From assembly GCA_013399305.1 (NCBI GenBank), contig VXAI01000176.1:1344396-1408395 (forward strand): a DNA stretch of 64,000 bases. Direction: 5' to 3'. Positions 26,101-35,369 of this stretch are shown here, one piece after another. The notes beneath the pieces were generated by a model. That model was not told where the DNA came from and searched no databases. It was given only the letters and a program-made list of their open reading frames with translations. How positions within the stretch are numbered: the first letter of the stretch is position 1; the number at the start of each line of letters is the position of its first letter. This stretch comes from Rostratula benghalensis (lineage: Eukaryota > Chordata > Aves > Charadriiformes > Rostratulidae). A program made the translations under genes and the position numbers.

Positions 26101-29100
26101 ATCAGCAGTGCCTGAATACCAGGAACTGCAGCATCAGTGTACCTTTAGACAACATTTTTCAAGGAAGGTTGGGCAGAGGTGAGTATGTACCTTTATTTCT
26201 TTAAAGGAGTGGAGTTTTACAGTTGAATTCAGAAATATGATATTCAAAAAGCTCATGGGGGGAAAAGCATCGCTTGGAGATGGTTTCCACTGCAGTTGGA
26301 ACAGACATTGCAGAAGCCTATTGTTCACAGTAAGAAAATGTACAGTAAGCACCATTCAAGGCATGCCATTGTTGCAGATATATTTTACAGTGTGGGTGAG
26401 GGAGAAATGCCAATGTATAAGGTCAGGGAACATGAAACAGAAACAACCACAGATTTTTGCAATGTCCAACAAGTTACGTTAAAACACAAGTATCAGCAGA
26501 AGGGGAACATTACCCTGATATTCAAAAAGGAAAAAAAAGAAGACCCAGGGAACTACAGGCCAGTCAGTCTCACCTCTGTTCCTGGCAAGATCATGGAGTA
26601 GATCCTCCTGGAATCTCTGCTAAGGCACATGGAAAACAAGGAGGTGATTGGAGACAGCCAACATGGATTCACCAAGGGCAAATCATGCCTGACAGATTTG
26701 GTGGCCTTTTACAATACTGCCACAGACTTGGTGGACAAGGGCAGAGCAACAGCTGTCATCTACTTGGACTTAGGCAAAGCGTTTGACACTGTCCGGCATG
26801 ATATCCTGGTCTCTAAAACTGGAAAGTCGTAGATTTGATGAATGAACCACTCGCTGAATAAGGAACTGGCTGGATGGCCGCACTCAAAGGCTCGTGGTCA
26901 ATGGCTCCATGTCCGAGTAGCAGCCAGTAACAAGTGGTATTCCTCGGGGGTTGGTACTGGGACCACTGCTGTTTAACATCTTTGTCAGAGACATGGACAG
27001 TGGGATAGAGTGCACCCTCAGCAAGTTTGCCAATGACACCAAGCTCGGTGGTGCAGTGGACACAATGGAGGGAAGGGATGCCATCCAGAGGGACCTGGAC
27101 AGGCTTGAGAGGTGGGCTAGTGCAAATCACTTGAAGTTCAACAAAGCCAAGTGCAGAGTCCTGCACCTGGGACGTGGCAATCCCAAGCACAAATACAGGT
27201 TGGATAGAGAATGACTGGAGAGCAGCCCTGAGGAGGAGAACTTGGGAGTGATGGTAGATGAGAAGCTCGACATGAGCCAGCAGTGTGCATTGGCAGCCCA
27301 GGAAGCCAACCGCATCATGGGCTGCATCAAAACAAGCATGGCCAGCAGGTCACGGGAGGTGATTCTACCCCTCTTCTCTGTGCTCATGGGACCCCACCTG
27401 GAGTACTATGTCCGTTTCTAGAGTCCTCAACATAGAAAGGACTTGAACTGTGGGAACAGGTCCAGTGGAGGGCCACAGAGATATCAGAGGGATGAAGCAC
27501 CTCTCCTGTGAAGACCAGCTGAGGGAGCTGGGCTTGTTCAGCCTGAAGAAGAGGCGGCTTCCAGGACACCTTGAGCAGTCTTCCAGTATCTGAAGGGAGC
27601 CAAGATTCAGTCTTAAGAGCCAAAGAATGGCTATTGGCTTGCTGCAAACTTAGGGGGTGGCCAGCCATAGCATATACATCACAAATTAATACTGCTGTTG
27701 CAACCATATTCCTGAGTAGTGCATTTAGCGGAGAAAGAAATTCAAAGAAGAAGAAAATTCAACAGTACTTTAATATGTGTTTCTTGGAGAAACAGCGCAC
27801 ACAGAGGAACATCAAATGCAATACGTGCAACTACTGCAAAGGAACAAAGTAATGATCCATAACTAACAGCTGTCTCCAAAGACTGATACTTTCTTCTCCC
27901 CCTTTTTTTTTTTTTTTTCCTGAGTTCATTCAATGTGAATATTCATATGCCCACTTTGTGGACAAGTGCTGTTGTGACTGACTAAAGAACAATGTGCCAC
28001 TGTGTTTCACTCAAGTACTGGTCTGTTATATATTACAAAAGCTGTTTTACATCCAGGTGCATCAACAAAGATAGTCTTGTTTTCCAGCCATATGACCCAA
28101 CCTTTATTAGCGTTTCAGAAATTAATGATTGCTGATAAAATTAACCTGGGTGAAAGCTATGAAAACAGCTTTCATCCTACCAATCTGTGTGTGAAGAATA
28201 ACTCTGAAAGTAAACCACTCTCTAGAAGTAACTGAGGGGGTTGCAGAGACTGCCTGCCATTGGTCTCTGGATACACCTGTTACAGATATGAGTGGGACAT
28301 TGCTGTTAGAAGGTGGATGTAATTCTGTGACTGAAATGCACAGACCTGTCTAATCTCATGGATGCTTGCAGAAGTCTGTCGTAGGCCCCAGAATTAACAT
28401 TCTTTAAGACCTAGTGCCCAGGAGCTGAGGGAATCAGAAGCGAAGTTTCTACATCACCAGCTTCAAAGACAGACTTTGGTAGCACAGTGGGGCTGGCGAA
28501 GATGCATGGAGGTGACTCCAGCCCAAACTGCCTGAGGAAATCTCCAACTTATTGTATAGGCTTTTTTATGCTCCCAACTCTTGTCTTCCTCTTTCTCTTG
28601 CAGAGCTTGCAGTGGCCCAGTGCACACAGCGCCCCGTTGACGTTGTCTTCTTGCTCGATGGCTCTGAAAGGATTGGAGAGCAGAATTTCCACAGGGCCCA
28701 CCACTTTGTGGAGGAGGTGGCTCAACAGCTCACACTGGCCAGGAGCAACAATGACAACATGAATGCCCGGATTGCGCTGCTGCAGTACGGCAGTGAGAGA
28801 GACCAGGATGTGGTCTTCCCACTGACCTACAACCTGACAGAAATCTCCAATGCCCTGGCACAGATCAAGTACCTGGACTCATCCTCCAACATCGGGTCAG
28901 CCATCATACATGCCATCAACAACATCGTTCTCAGCCCAGGAAATGGGCAGCGACTCGCCCGGCGCAATGCTGAGCTCTCCTTTGTCTTCATCACTGATGG
29001 CATCACAGGAAGCAAGAACCTTGAGGAGGCCATCAACTCCATGAAGAAGCAAGATGTCATGCCCACAGTGGTGGCTCTCGGGAGTGATGTAGACATGGAC

Positions 29101-29211
29101 ATCCTGCTGAAGCTTGGTCTCGGGGACCAGGCAGCCATCTTCCGGGAGAAGGACTATGACAGCCTCTCCCAGCCCAGCTTCTTTGACAGGTTTATTAGGT
29201 GGATATGTTAA
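5070..29211 (+). CDS. COL6A2: Collagen type VI alpha-2 chain, complete coding gene (27 coding exons)
   Basis: This secreted chain pairs with alpha-1(VI) and alpha-3(VI) to form microfibrils around cells. Coding exons: 5070-5175, 6100-6698, 7286-7306, 8017-8082, 8682-8735, 8847-8891, 9070-9096, 9370-9396, 9489-9533, 10803-10856, 11254-11316, 11578-11640, 12563-12652, 13523-13585, 13956-14018, 14162-14224, 14714-14776, 15156-15206, 15601-15636, 15998-16060, 16252-16314, 16594-16629, 16884-16929, 17500-17652, 17911-18363, 19489-19527, 28604-29211. All introns are GT-AG and the phases join. The sum is 3060 nt, 1019 residues plus stop, equal to the human protein. Order: signal peptide, N1 VWA, triple helix (residues 253-587), C1 VWA, C2 VWA. 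All protein landmarks fit COL6A2 and not COL6A1. An alternative last exon is listed separately. Confidence 0.97.
5459..5509. repeat. AT-rich simple repeat
   Basis: Repeated TAATAATCAGTAAT units in COL6A2 intron 2. It is a local slippage product with no gene in it. Confidence 0.8.
6100..6698 (+). CDS. COL6A2: COL6A2 exon 3: N1 von Willebrand A domain
   Basis: One 599-nt exon encodes residues 36-235, a complete VWA domain. The MIDAS-type motif DTSES is at residues 49-53, after a hydrophobic strand (VYFII). Further landmarks are [16 protein letters not shown], with a glycosylation sequon NMT, and [15 protein letters not shown], both close to the human sequence. N1 takes part in chain assembly outside the triple helix. 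The donor ATG|GTATGA ends the exon at a codon boundary. Confidence 0.95.
7286..16629 (+). CDS. COL6A2: COL6A2 triple-helix exon block (exons 4-23)
   Basis: Exons of 21, 66, 54, 45, 27, 27, 45, 54, 63, 63, 90, 63, 63, 63, 63, 51, 36, 63, 63 and 36 nt encode a 7-residue linker, a short cysteine-containing segment (CYKMSC) and 335 residues of Gly-X-Y (residues 253-587). All boundaries are in phase 0, and most exons are multiples of 9 nt, as usual for collagens. The 51-nt exon carries the known break in the repeat (GFSYPG, residues 511-516). Cys341, helix position 89, matches the cysteine used for dimer assembly. Six RGD motifs are visible: 363-365, 423-425, 441-443, 462-464, 486-488 and 495-497. 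One sequon (NGT) lies in exon 10. Confidence 0.95.
10121..10218 (-). repeat. CR1 LINE 3' fragment, antisense
   Basis: TCATAGAATTATAGAATAGC followed by GGTTGGAAGGGACCTTAAAA is a reverse-complement CR1 tail and 3' UTR. It lies in the intron between the exons at 9489 and 10803 of COL6A2. Confidence 0.85.
16884..18363 (+). CDS. COL6A2: COL6A2 exons 24-26: cysteine-rich hinge and C1 VWA domain
   Basis: Exons 16884-16929, 17500-17652 and 17911-18363 encode residues 588-804. They begin with a cysteine-rich hinge ([19 protein letters not shown]), then a VWA domain with MIDAS motif DSSES at 618-622 and sequon NFT. The segment [16 protein letters not shown] and the strand FAVVITDGR are near-identical to mammalian C1. 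The last donor is weak (GTCTGT), and a CR1 tail begins about ten bases into the intron. Confidence 0.95.
18374..19260 (-). repeat. CR1 LINE, internally deleted, antisense in COL6A2 intron 26
   Basis: The reverse-complement 3' tail starts about 10 nt after the exon 26 donor. Minus-strand reading gives the C-terminal part of the CR1 ORF2 product ([20 protein letters not shown] and [16 protein letters not shown]). Near 19,160-19,250 the match jumps to a segment that corresponds to about 60,280-60,370 in the longer copy of this window, so the reverse-transcriptase core is missing. The copy is not functional. Confidence 0.85.
19489..19527 (+). CDS. COL6A2: COL6A2 exon 27: short linker before the alternative last exons
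   Basis: A 39-nt exon encodes [13 protein letters not shown] (residues 805-817) with split codons at both ends, matching the human linker. Its donor (CAG|GTAAAT) can join in frame to either the terminal exon at 22,469 or the one at 28,604, because both begin with two bases that complete the split codon. Confidence 0.93.
19528..22468 (+). other. COL6A2 intron 27, proximal part
   Basis: No gene, RNA or recognisable repeat found. The ORFs are short and match no family I know. It ends in the acceptor of the alternative last exon. Confidence 0.6.
22469..22764 (+). CDS. COL6A2: COL6A2 alternative terminal exon (short isoform, 2C2a type)
   Basis: The acceptor ACTTGCAG lies at 22461-22468. The exon continues the split codon left by exon 27 and encodes 98 residues (818-915) and a stop. 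The C-terminal half contains [20 protein letters not shown] and [18 protein letters not shown], which closely match the ending I recall for the human short COL6A2 isoforms. It would give a 915-residue chain without the C2 VWA domain. It is less conserved near its start, as in human. Use in vivo is inferred; a possible poly(A) signal lies 1.2 kb downstream. Confidence 0.88.
23952..23957 (+). terminator. Candidate poly(A) signal for the short COL6A2 isoform
   Basis: AATAAA lies about 1.19 kb after the stop of the alternative last exon. It is the clearest such hexamer I noticed between that stop and the later CR1. No cleavage-site evidence is available. Confidence 0.35.
26505..27610 (+). repeat. 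CR1 LINE fragment, sense, with broken reverse-transcriptase ORF
   Basis: Plus-strand frames show CR1 reverse-transcriptase blocks in order: [36 protein letters not shown] and [11 protein letters not shown]. The catalytic FADD is changed to FAND, and stops and frameshifts split the frame. Both ends are truncated and I see no octamer tail. It is an old, dead copy within COL6A2. Confidence 0.88.
28604..29211 (+). CDS. COL6A2: COL6A2 main terminal exon: C2 VWA domain
   Basis: The 608-nt exon encodes residues 818-1019 and the stop TAA at 29209-29211. It starts with a conserved [19 protein letters not shown] segment; the MIDAS-like motif DGSER at 836-840 has Arg in the last position, as in the human chain. 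Later landmarks are [34 protein letters not shown] and the C-terminal [10 protein letters not shown]. One sequon (NLT) is present. The exon is specific to the full-length isoform. Confidence 0.97.
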
Positions 29212-30215
29212 ATGAAGAGAGTGCACATGTCCTCCTCTCACCAATATACAGACCCCTGATATTACCTGTTTCATTTTCTTCATTTTTCTTCCCTGTCATC
29301 ATTTTCTTCATTATGTTGTTGCTAGCAACTCTGAGCTGGCCCAGAACACCTACCCCCTGGGTCCTCCTTTCTAGCCAAAATCAAGAGCTCTTTTTTGGAT
29401 TTTCATGATGAAAAGTTGTATATCTTACATTTATGCTAGTTAAAACCAGATCAAATCAGGATACAGAGCCATACAATGTACTTCTGTAAAGTTTTACACA
29501 CACTAAGCCTTGCAAACATACTGTAATCCTAGGAGGGCTTGTCAGAGAAGTGAGAAATGTTTCCAGTGTAGTAGGATGTATGATCGTCTCTAATTTTGAA
29601 AAACTCTCAACATCCTTCAGCATTCTGTGAGGAGCTTTTCAGTTGTGACACCCCCCATTCTTTAGGAAACCCTTTTCCAGATTATGTCATCATTTTAGTT
29701 TTCTCAGTATGTCTGTGCTGAGAGAACCAAGTGAGCTTATGAAACATCACATGCTGCTTGAAATGGTCATCAACTTGCTTTCATTTTGCATGGCCCTTAG
29801 TGGCTTGCTCCTCTTTGTTAGGAGCAATAGGATGGTGAGAGGTTGTGCTGCCTTCTACAGTTGTCTGCAGATGCTCCTTTTGGATGGACCTCTATGTATC
29901 CTAATTTTCACAGATTATTACTAAGATTTGAATTTTCCTTTGGGCAGTCTCTCCCTTGCTTTCTTCTGCCATTCCAACCTTCATCAGAACCTGTTCATTT
30001 ATTAGTGCACCCAAATCCCAGCTGAGAGAGACAGCATTCCTCAAAGCACTTCACAAATACTGGGCAGCTGCTGGAGCTGCCCCCCTGTCATCCCAATGTG
30101 CTGAAAACAACCATGGTGTCTTCTTCCCACCAGTATCTGCTGAGCAATGTCCAGATTTGAACTTCAATTGTACTGTTGCAAAAATAAAGAAATAAACTCT
30201 TTTCACTCTATCCTG
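29212..30215 (+). other. COL6A2: 3' UTR of full-length COL6A2
   Basis: About 1 kb lies between the stop and the paired poly(A) signals at 30183-30196. I see no repeat or gene in it. The end coordinate is approximate, set about 20 nt after the last signal. Confidence 0.6.
30183..30196 (+). terminator. Two adjacent poly(A) signals of COL6A2
   Basis: AATAAA occurs at 30183-30188 and again at 30191-30196, about 970 nt after the COL6A2 stop. A T-rich stretch follows within 70 nt, which fits a cleavage region. Confidence 0.7.
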
Positions 30216-31914
30216 GAAAAGTCTATTTGTTCTATAGTGTCATAATCATTTTTTGATTATTTTTATTGACCAGCTTACTCTCCTGGTGCTAAACGGTTAA
30301 ATTCAGACAACTGTGTATTCTGTCTCTCCTTGCAAATGCTGGAGCACAAGGCCAGGGTTCACTGCAGTACAGGGATCACAGGACACTGCTGAGAACCTGA
30401 AGGACCACAGAAGGCTGATGGGGCCCCTCCAACTCTCCCTGCTTTCTCAAGCAATCCTCTTGGCAGACTTGTTCCTCTGCCCCCTGGCCCTGAACCTCCC
30501 CGCCTCTTCCCTGCCCTCCCCCAATACCCATCAAACTGGCATCTCTCAACATGATAAAGACTATGTCTTCGTTCCTCACTTGCTTCATGTTGGTCACCTG
30601 TTCACGGGTGAGGAGAGCAGAGTTCCACAGGTGCCCTTCTTTAAGGCAGGCTGTGTCTTTCACCACCATGAAAGTGGCATTGCACCCCAGTCAGCCTTTA
30701 TCCATGCTTTCTTCAGCCCCTCTCACATCCAGCAGTTATTGACCTCAAGCCAGAACAGCGGAGCAGGGGAACATTCCAAGGACAGGAGCATGTCTGTAAA
30801 GTCACATCCATGGTGATGGAAGTGGGATGCAAAAGCGCAAGGCTGGGCAAACCTTGGGCTACCATAGGGGACCCCAGGGACAGTGTGCACAGGAGCCAGC
30901 AGCATGGGTGCAGAGAAGGGTACAGCAGTGGGCAGCTGTGGCCATGTGTGCTGCAGTGCCACTGCCATATTTTCCCTGCTTTGGAAAGGAGAGCTATAGG
31001 CAAGCTTCGAGGGGCACAACACACAACACAACTGCATCCAGAGAGGAGCCACAGGAGTGAAAACCCACTGCCCCAGACTACACACACAAACACACACAGA
31101 GCCAGCAGTGCAGCAGGGACCAACACTGCACTGGCAGTAAATATGGGTGAGATGAGCTGCACCACCTCCTCTGGAGATTGCCACAGTGAGCTGCCTGTGT
31201 TTATACTATTGGGTTCAGCATTCGGTCACACTGACTGGAAGCAAAGCCTTCGTGCTAATGAGGCTGGGAAGGGTCCTCATGAGCCATGACCATGAGCAAA
31301 ACGAAAACAAAGCAGCAGCAAAAGCAGCTCTGTGTTAAAATTGTGATGAAATCACTGCCAGGCTTTTCACCTTTCCTAGTGAGCACACCTCAGTCCCATG
31401 GCCATGGCTCAGGGGCTTCAGAAAGAGAGCTCACTATTTTTTTTAATCAATTGGTATGGCGGCATGGAGAATGGCACCTCATACAGCTCAGCAAGGAGAA
31501 AGTTATGGCATTCCTCAGCCAGCCCCTCTGCTACAGCTGGAAAAGGTCATGCAAAATGTAAGGACTTCTGTGGGTGGTGGGATCCATGTTAGCAGATGTC
31601 ATCATTGTGCAGAAAAAAACCCATACAGACAACAGCAGACTGCAAATCAGCATTTGATACTTCCCATGCTGCTACCTGCAGCCCCAAGGATGACTTCCAG
31701 TGGAATCTCCCAAAGACAGAGATGGAGCTGCTGCCCATCATCTCACAGCAATTACAGGTCAAAGAATTTACAAGCTAAAAATTAGAAAATCACTCAGTAG
31801 GCAAAATGGCACTCTAAGAGGAGGTAGGAGCAGAGCAACATGCAGGTGGTTCCCATGGGGTGTTCAGCTTCATGTTTCATTCCTTCACCGCTGTGCAGGT
31901 GGGAGATGCTCTCT
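30216..31914. other. Interval between COL6A2 and the PRR13-like gene
   Basis: The two genes are convergent, so this should hold the 3' UTR of the minus-strand gene. The only AATAAA I noticed on the minus strand is at 30262-30267, which would make a 1.65-kb 3' UTR, so the end of that transcript is not settled. A short CA-rich run lies near 31,080-31,100. Confidence 0.4.
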
Positions 31915-33685
31915 TCAGTCAGAGTCAGAACTGCTGCTTGAGCTGCTTGAGCTGCTGGAGTGCTGGAGGAGATAAAACAACTTTAGGGTAGCTTGAAAAC
32001 AACCTTCTTACACACCATTTACGACAGTTGTTAGCAATCCCGTGGTGGGTGCCCATTCCCAGTGCCCAGCTAGGTCCAGGTTGAGTGTGCAGTAGTGGTG
32101 GCTGCAGACCCCCCTTTCCCCAGGTGTCTCTGTATGCTAGCAAAAGAGGTACCCTCAGGACTGCATGCTGGCTGGATTGCAAGTTAATTAGTTAATGTCC
32201 AAGGCCCCAGGGTCCATGCAGAGTGTGAGCCTGGGTGGGAGTCAGCACAGGACTACTTGCCTCAGACAGCAAACCACAGCTGGGATACCACAACCTGAAG
32301 AGCAAATGGCTACTCTGTTCTCTGCCAGCAAGGACAAATATCAAAGTAAATCACTTTCAGAGCTGTTGTACAGTGAGAGGAGCTGATGGTTTGCTTTGTT
32401 TGGAAAATGATTCTATTAGAAGCATTCAAATGGTGGAACTGGGGTTTTGTTTAGCAGTCCCTCACTCAGACCTGCTCCAGATGGTGTCCCCATGTGCAGG
32501 TGCCTGGAATGGCATTTTCTTCAGCATCTACTCTAGCACAGAAATGGCTTTTCCTTTTTGTTTCTTTTTTTCCTTTTTTTTTTCAGGGGAAGGGAGGGGG
32601 GTGGGCAGGGTCAGGGTCGAGGGCATTGGTTGGTTAATTGGTTGGGGTTTTTTGTTTTTTAAGGGGCAGCTGACCTGTTCCTCTGCTGCAGGACACTGAG
32701 AAAATGTCCCTTATGGCAGCATGACTTGTTTTCCAGTGAGCAGGACAAAGTCCTGGGATTTAATACACTGCATGATGTACCCTGAGCTATGTCATGGTTT
32801 CCAGTGGCTTCAAGAATTTCATGAATCACATTTCAAAAGACTTGTTTGAAATGACTCATGCTTGCCTATTTATTAACCAAACAGGAGTCTCCCTGTCTAA
32901 AAAAAGCCACTGAGGTGTCAGGAGCCTGTTCCAGCCAACACAGGGAGGAAGAGGGGAGCTCCAGCTGCCCAGGCTGGATGGTGTGGTATGCGCGAGGGGG
33001 TCCAAAGCATCACAGCAGAGATTCAGAAGGGCAGAAGGTTCCACTGCCACCTCACTCTTACCTTGCCTCCATGGTGCTTGGAGTGCTTCTTCTTGTGCTT
33101 CTTATGGTGCTTCTGATGGCAGCCAGGGGGGCACGGTGGACACCCTGGCATTCCTGGTGGTCCCAGATTGGGCTGCCCATGGGGATGATGTGCCTGCGGG
33201 GGATGCCCATGGGGGTGCTGCCCCTGTGGGTAGGGGCCAGGTGGAGAGGGGGCACAGGGATAGCCACCTGGAAGTGCTGGGGGATAGGGTCCTGGGGCAC
33301 CAGGTGGCACTGCAGGGTACCCGGGGAAGGGACCTGCTGAGGTACCAGAACCAGGGTATCCTGGAGGACAAGGTGGGCAAATTTGCAGTTGTGGTGGTGG
33401 AACCCCACCGGGCACACCTAGGAAGAAGAGGGTGGCTATTAGCAAGCAGATCTGGGCTCTCCCTGGACAGGCAATGCAGGTAACTGGTGTACCCTTGCAC
33501 CCAAAGGACCCCTCCCAGTGTACCTCTCTCCTCACAAATGATGCCCCACTCCCCTTTGGTACACAGGTAATCTCCCAGGGTGCCCATGGCAATTGCATAG
33601 AACTCTTCTCCAAGCCTCCATGGCTGTGTGGTACCCACATCCCTGCCCGGCCTCACAGCCCCTCACCTGGGTTGGCGTTCCACAT
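31915..33685 (-). CDS. PRR13-like proline-rich protein (three coding exons, 140 residues)
   Basis: Minus-strand coding exons are 33667-33685, 33062-33417 and 31915-31962. They join in frame to 140 residues plus stop. The N-terminus MWNANPG, a Pro/Gly/Tyr-rich middle with CPPCPPG motifs, a Lys/His-rich block (KHHKKHKKKHSKHH, about residues 108-122) and a C-terminal poly-Ser tail ending in DSD give the same order of parts as mammalian PRR13, about 148 residues. PRR13 has been reported as a regulator of thrombospondin-1 expression; that role is not shown here. An acceptor before the ATG (TTCCCTTGCAG, exon start 33702) implies an upstream noncoding exon. There is no signal peptide or membrane segment. 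Ortholog or paralog status is open. Confidence 0.85.
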
Positions 33686-33702
33686 CCTCCACGGCCACCA
33701 AG

Positions 33703-35369
33703 CTGCAAGGGAAGGACAGGCACCATCAGTGCTCCCTCACAACACCTTCTGTCATGCAGAGGTCATCACCCTGCCAGCAGCAGGGACTGGCTCCTCTGCC
33801 CCACATATCTGTGCCGTACAGAAACTGCTCTCACTTCCCAGGGACTATGGTCCCCCTGCAGACCCCAACAGCTGCCTTATCTCTTTGAGTGACAGTGCCA
33901 ATCCTGGAGTGACTGTCCACACCTCTGTGCACACCCAAAGCCCGGGCATGTGGTTTCCATCATTAATGGAAACAATAAACCAACTCGGGCCAAGGCTGGG
34001 TGCCCTGCCCATGTTCTTGTGGACCACAAGGGGCTGGGGACACCATGTCTTGATGCAGCACCAGCCATGGGGATGGTGCCCCCTGGCCTATGTGTGCCCA
34101 CACTCCCACTGCCTCTGTGCTCCCCGGCTGCTCTGCACCCCACCGGGCACTGCTGCCTTGGGCAGCTGCTTTCACTCACCAAACCTGCCGAAAAGCTCCC
34201 AGCAGAGGCGATACTGGCAGCACCCTTTGAAAGCACGGCTGCCAGCAGCACCGCTGATCACCGTCCTCTGCACAGATCTCCTGGGGTGGCAGGCACCCGC
34301 TAAATACCAGAGGCACCCGCTAAATACCAGGGCCCTGCCCAGGCATACAAGGGTGCGGCAGGCAGGAGTGACACTGTACCACTCCCTGCCACACAGTTGT
34401 CACCATGGGCATGCAGGAAACATTAGCACACCCCTCCCAGCTGGCACAAAGGTCCCACAGGGCTGATAAAAACAAGGGTTGGAAGGGTTTCACCTCCCAG
34501 TGTCAGGTGATGGGATGAGTCAGGTTTCCCTGCCATGAACCCTGGCTCTGCACCCCCAGTATGACCACAGTGTCCAGGGAGATTGAGACAGCACAGGGTC
34601 ACCTGCCCGCAGGCACTGCTGTGGGATAGTGGAGCTGTGGGATAGTGGATCCAGCAAATGTGACACTGCTCAGGGTGTTGCTATGGTGTGTGGGTGAAGG
34701 AGGTTTGATCTGCCATCAGACCCAGTCAACAGAGACAGGATGCAGGACTGGATGCCTCAATAGGCAGGTCTTCCTCTTAGGGCATCTATGAGGAGGGCAA
34801 CCTCCCATCCCCATCTCCCCGCTAGCACCCTTGATGGTGCCCTGTGTTTGGCAAAACTCTCTTCCTGGGCCAGCAAGCAATGCAATGGGCTGGTCTCATG
34901 ATGTACCATAAAAAAGACACCTCAAAGAAAGGGACTGCACCAGGTATGGGACAAGACCTTCAGACGGAGGGGTGTCTCAGGGAGAGGAGGGGGAGGGTAG
35001 GGTGTGTACTGGTCATAGAAACACACAGAGGCATGTGGGGTCAGGAGGTCCTCACACATAGGGATCTCCTTCCTGGCAGTGCCTCAGGAGCCCTGCCATC
35101 CCCTCCATTGGGAGCCCTGTAGCCATAGGCACTGCCAGCCCAGCTGTCTCCTTCTGCCCCAGGGGTGGGGGAATGAAGACTGGGGTCTGAGCCCCAGACA
35201 GCAAAAATCACCCTTGTCCAGGGAAAGGCCAGCAGGGGACATGTTGCTGCGATCTGCCTAGGTGGAGCAGCTCTCCCAAGGCGTATACCAAAGGAGCCCA
35301 GGCAGGGATGAATGTGTTTCCCAGATGTATTTGCCACTGCAGAGCCCCTAGTCCATCCCTGAGCCCCTC
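33703..35369. other. Interval between the PRR13-like gene and FTCD
   Basis: It should contain the 5' noncoding exon and promoter of the PRR13-like gene and the FTCD 3' UTR, both on the minus strand. I could not place either one. The stretch is GC-rich and has two short exact tandem duplications (34291-34330 and about 34618-34648). The long plus-strand open frame here is not supported as a gene. Confidence 0.5.
34291..34330. repeat. 20-bp exact tandem duplication
   Basis: AGGCACCCGCTAAATACCAG occurs twice back to back. It is a local slippage-type duplication with no evident function. Confidence 0.9.

Larger units (their letters stand above)
22765..28603 (+). other. 3' UTR of the short isoform, then the distal part of intron 27
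   Basis: No further exon recognised. It contains a GA-rich run near 24,800, a degenerate CR1 at about 26,505-27,610, and a poly(T) run at 27,903-27,919. The region ends in a strong pyrimidine tract and acceptor (TTTCTCTTGCAG) at 28,603. Confidence 0.6.

Noticed and set aside
26629..27214. Short reverse-transcriptase-like frames as a host gene
   Set aside because: They are pieces of a dead CR1 copy with a changed catalytic motif.
30313..31289. Overlapping frames of 150-167 codons on both strands in the COL6A2 to PRR13-like interval
   Set aside because: Unlike any known family, overlapping on both strands, and without splice signals that would join them to neighbours.
33432..34466. 344-codon plus-strand open frame
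   Set aside because: It lies antisense to the PRR13-like coding exons, whose GC-rich, Pro-rich sequence keeps the other strand open. It has no domain and no splice logic of its own.
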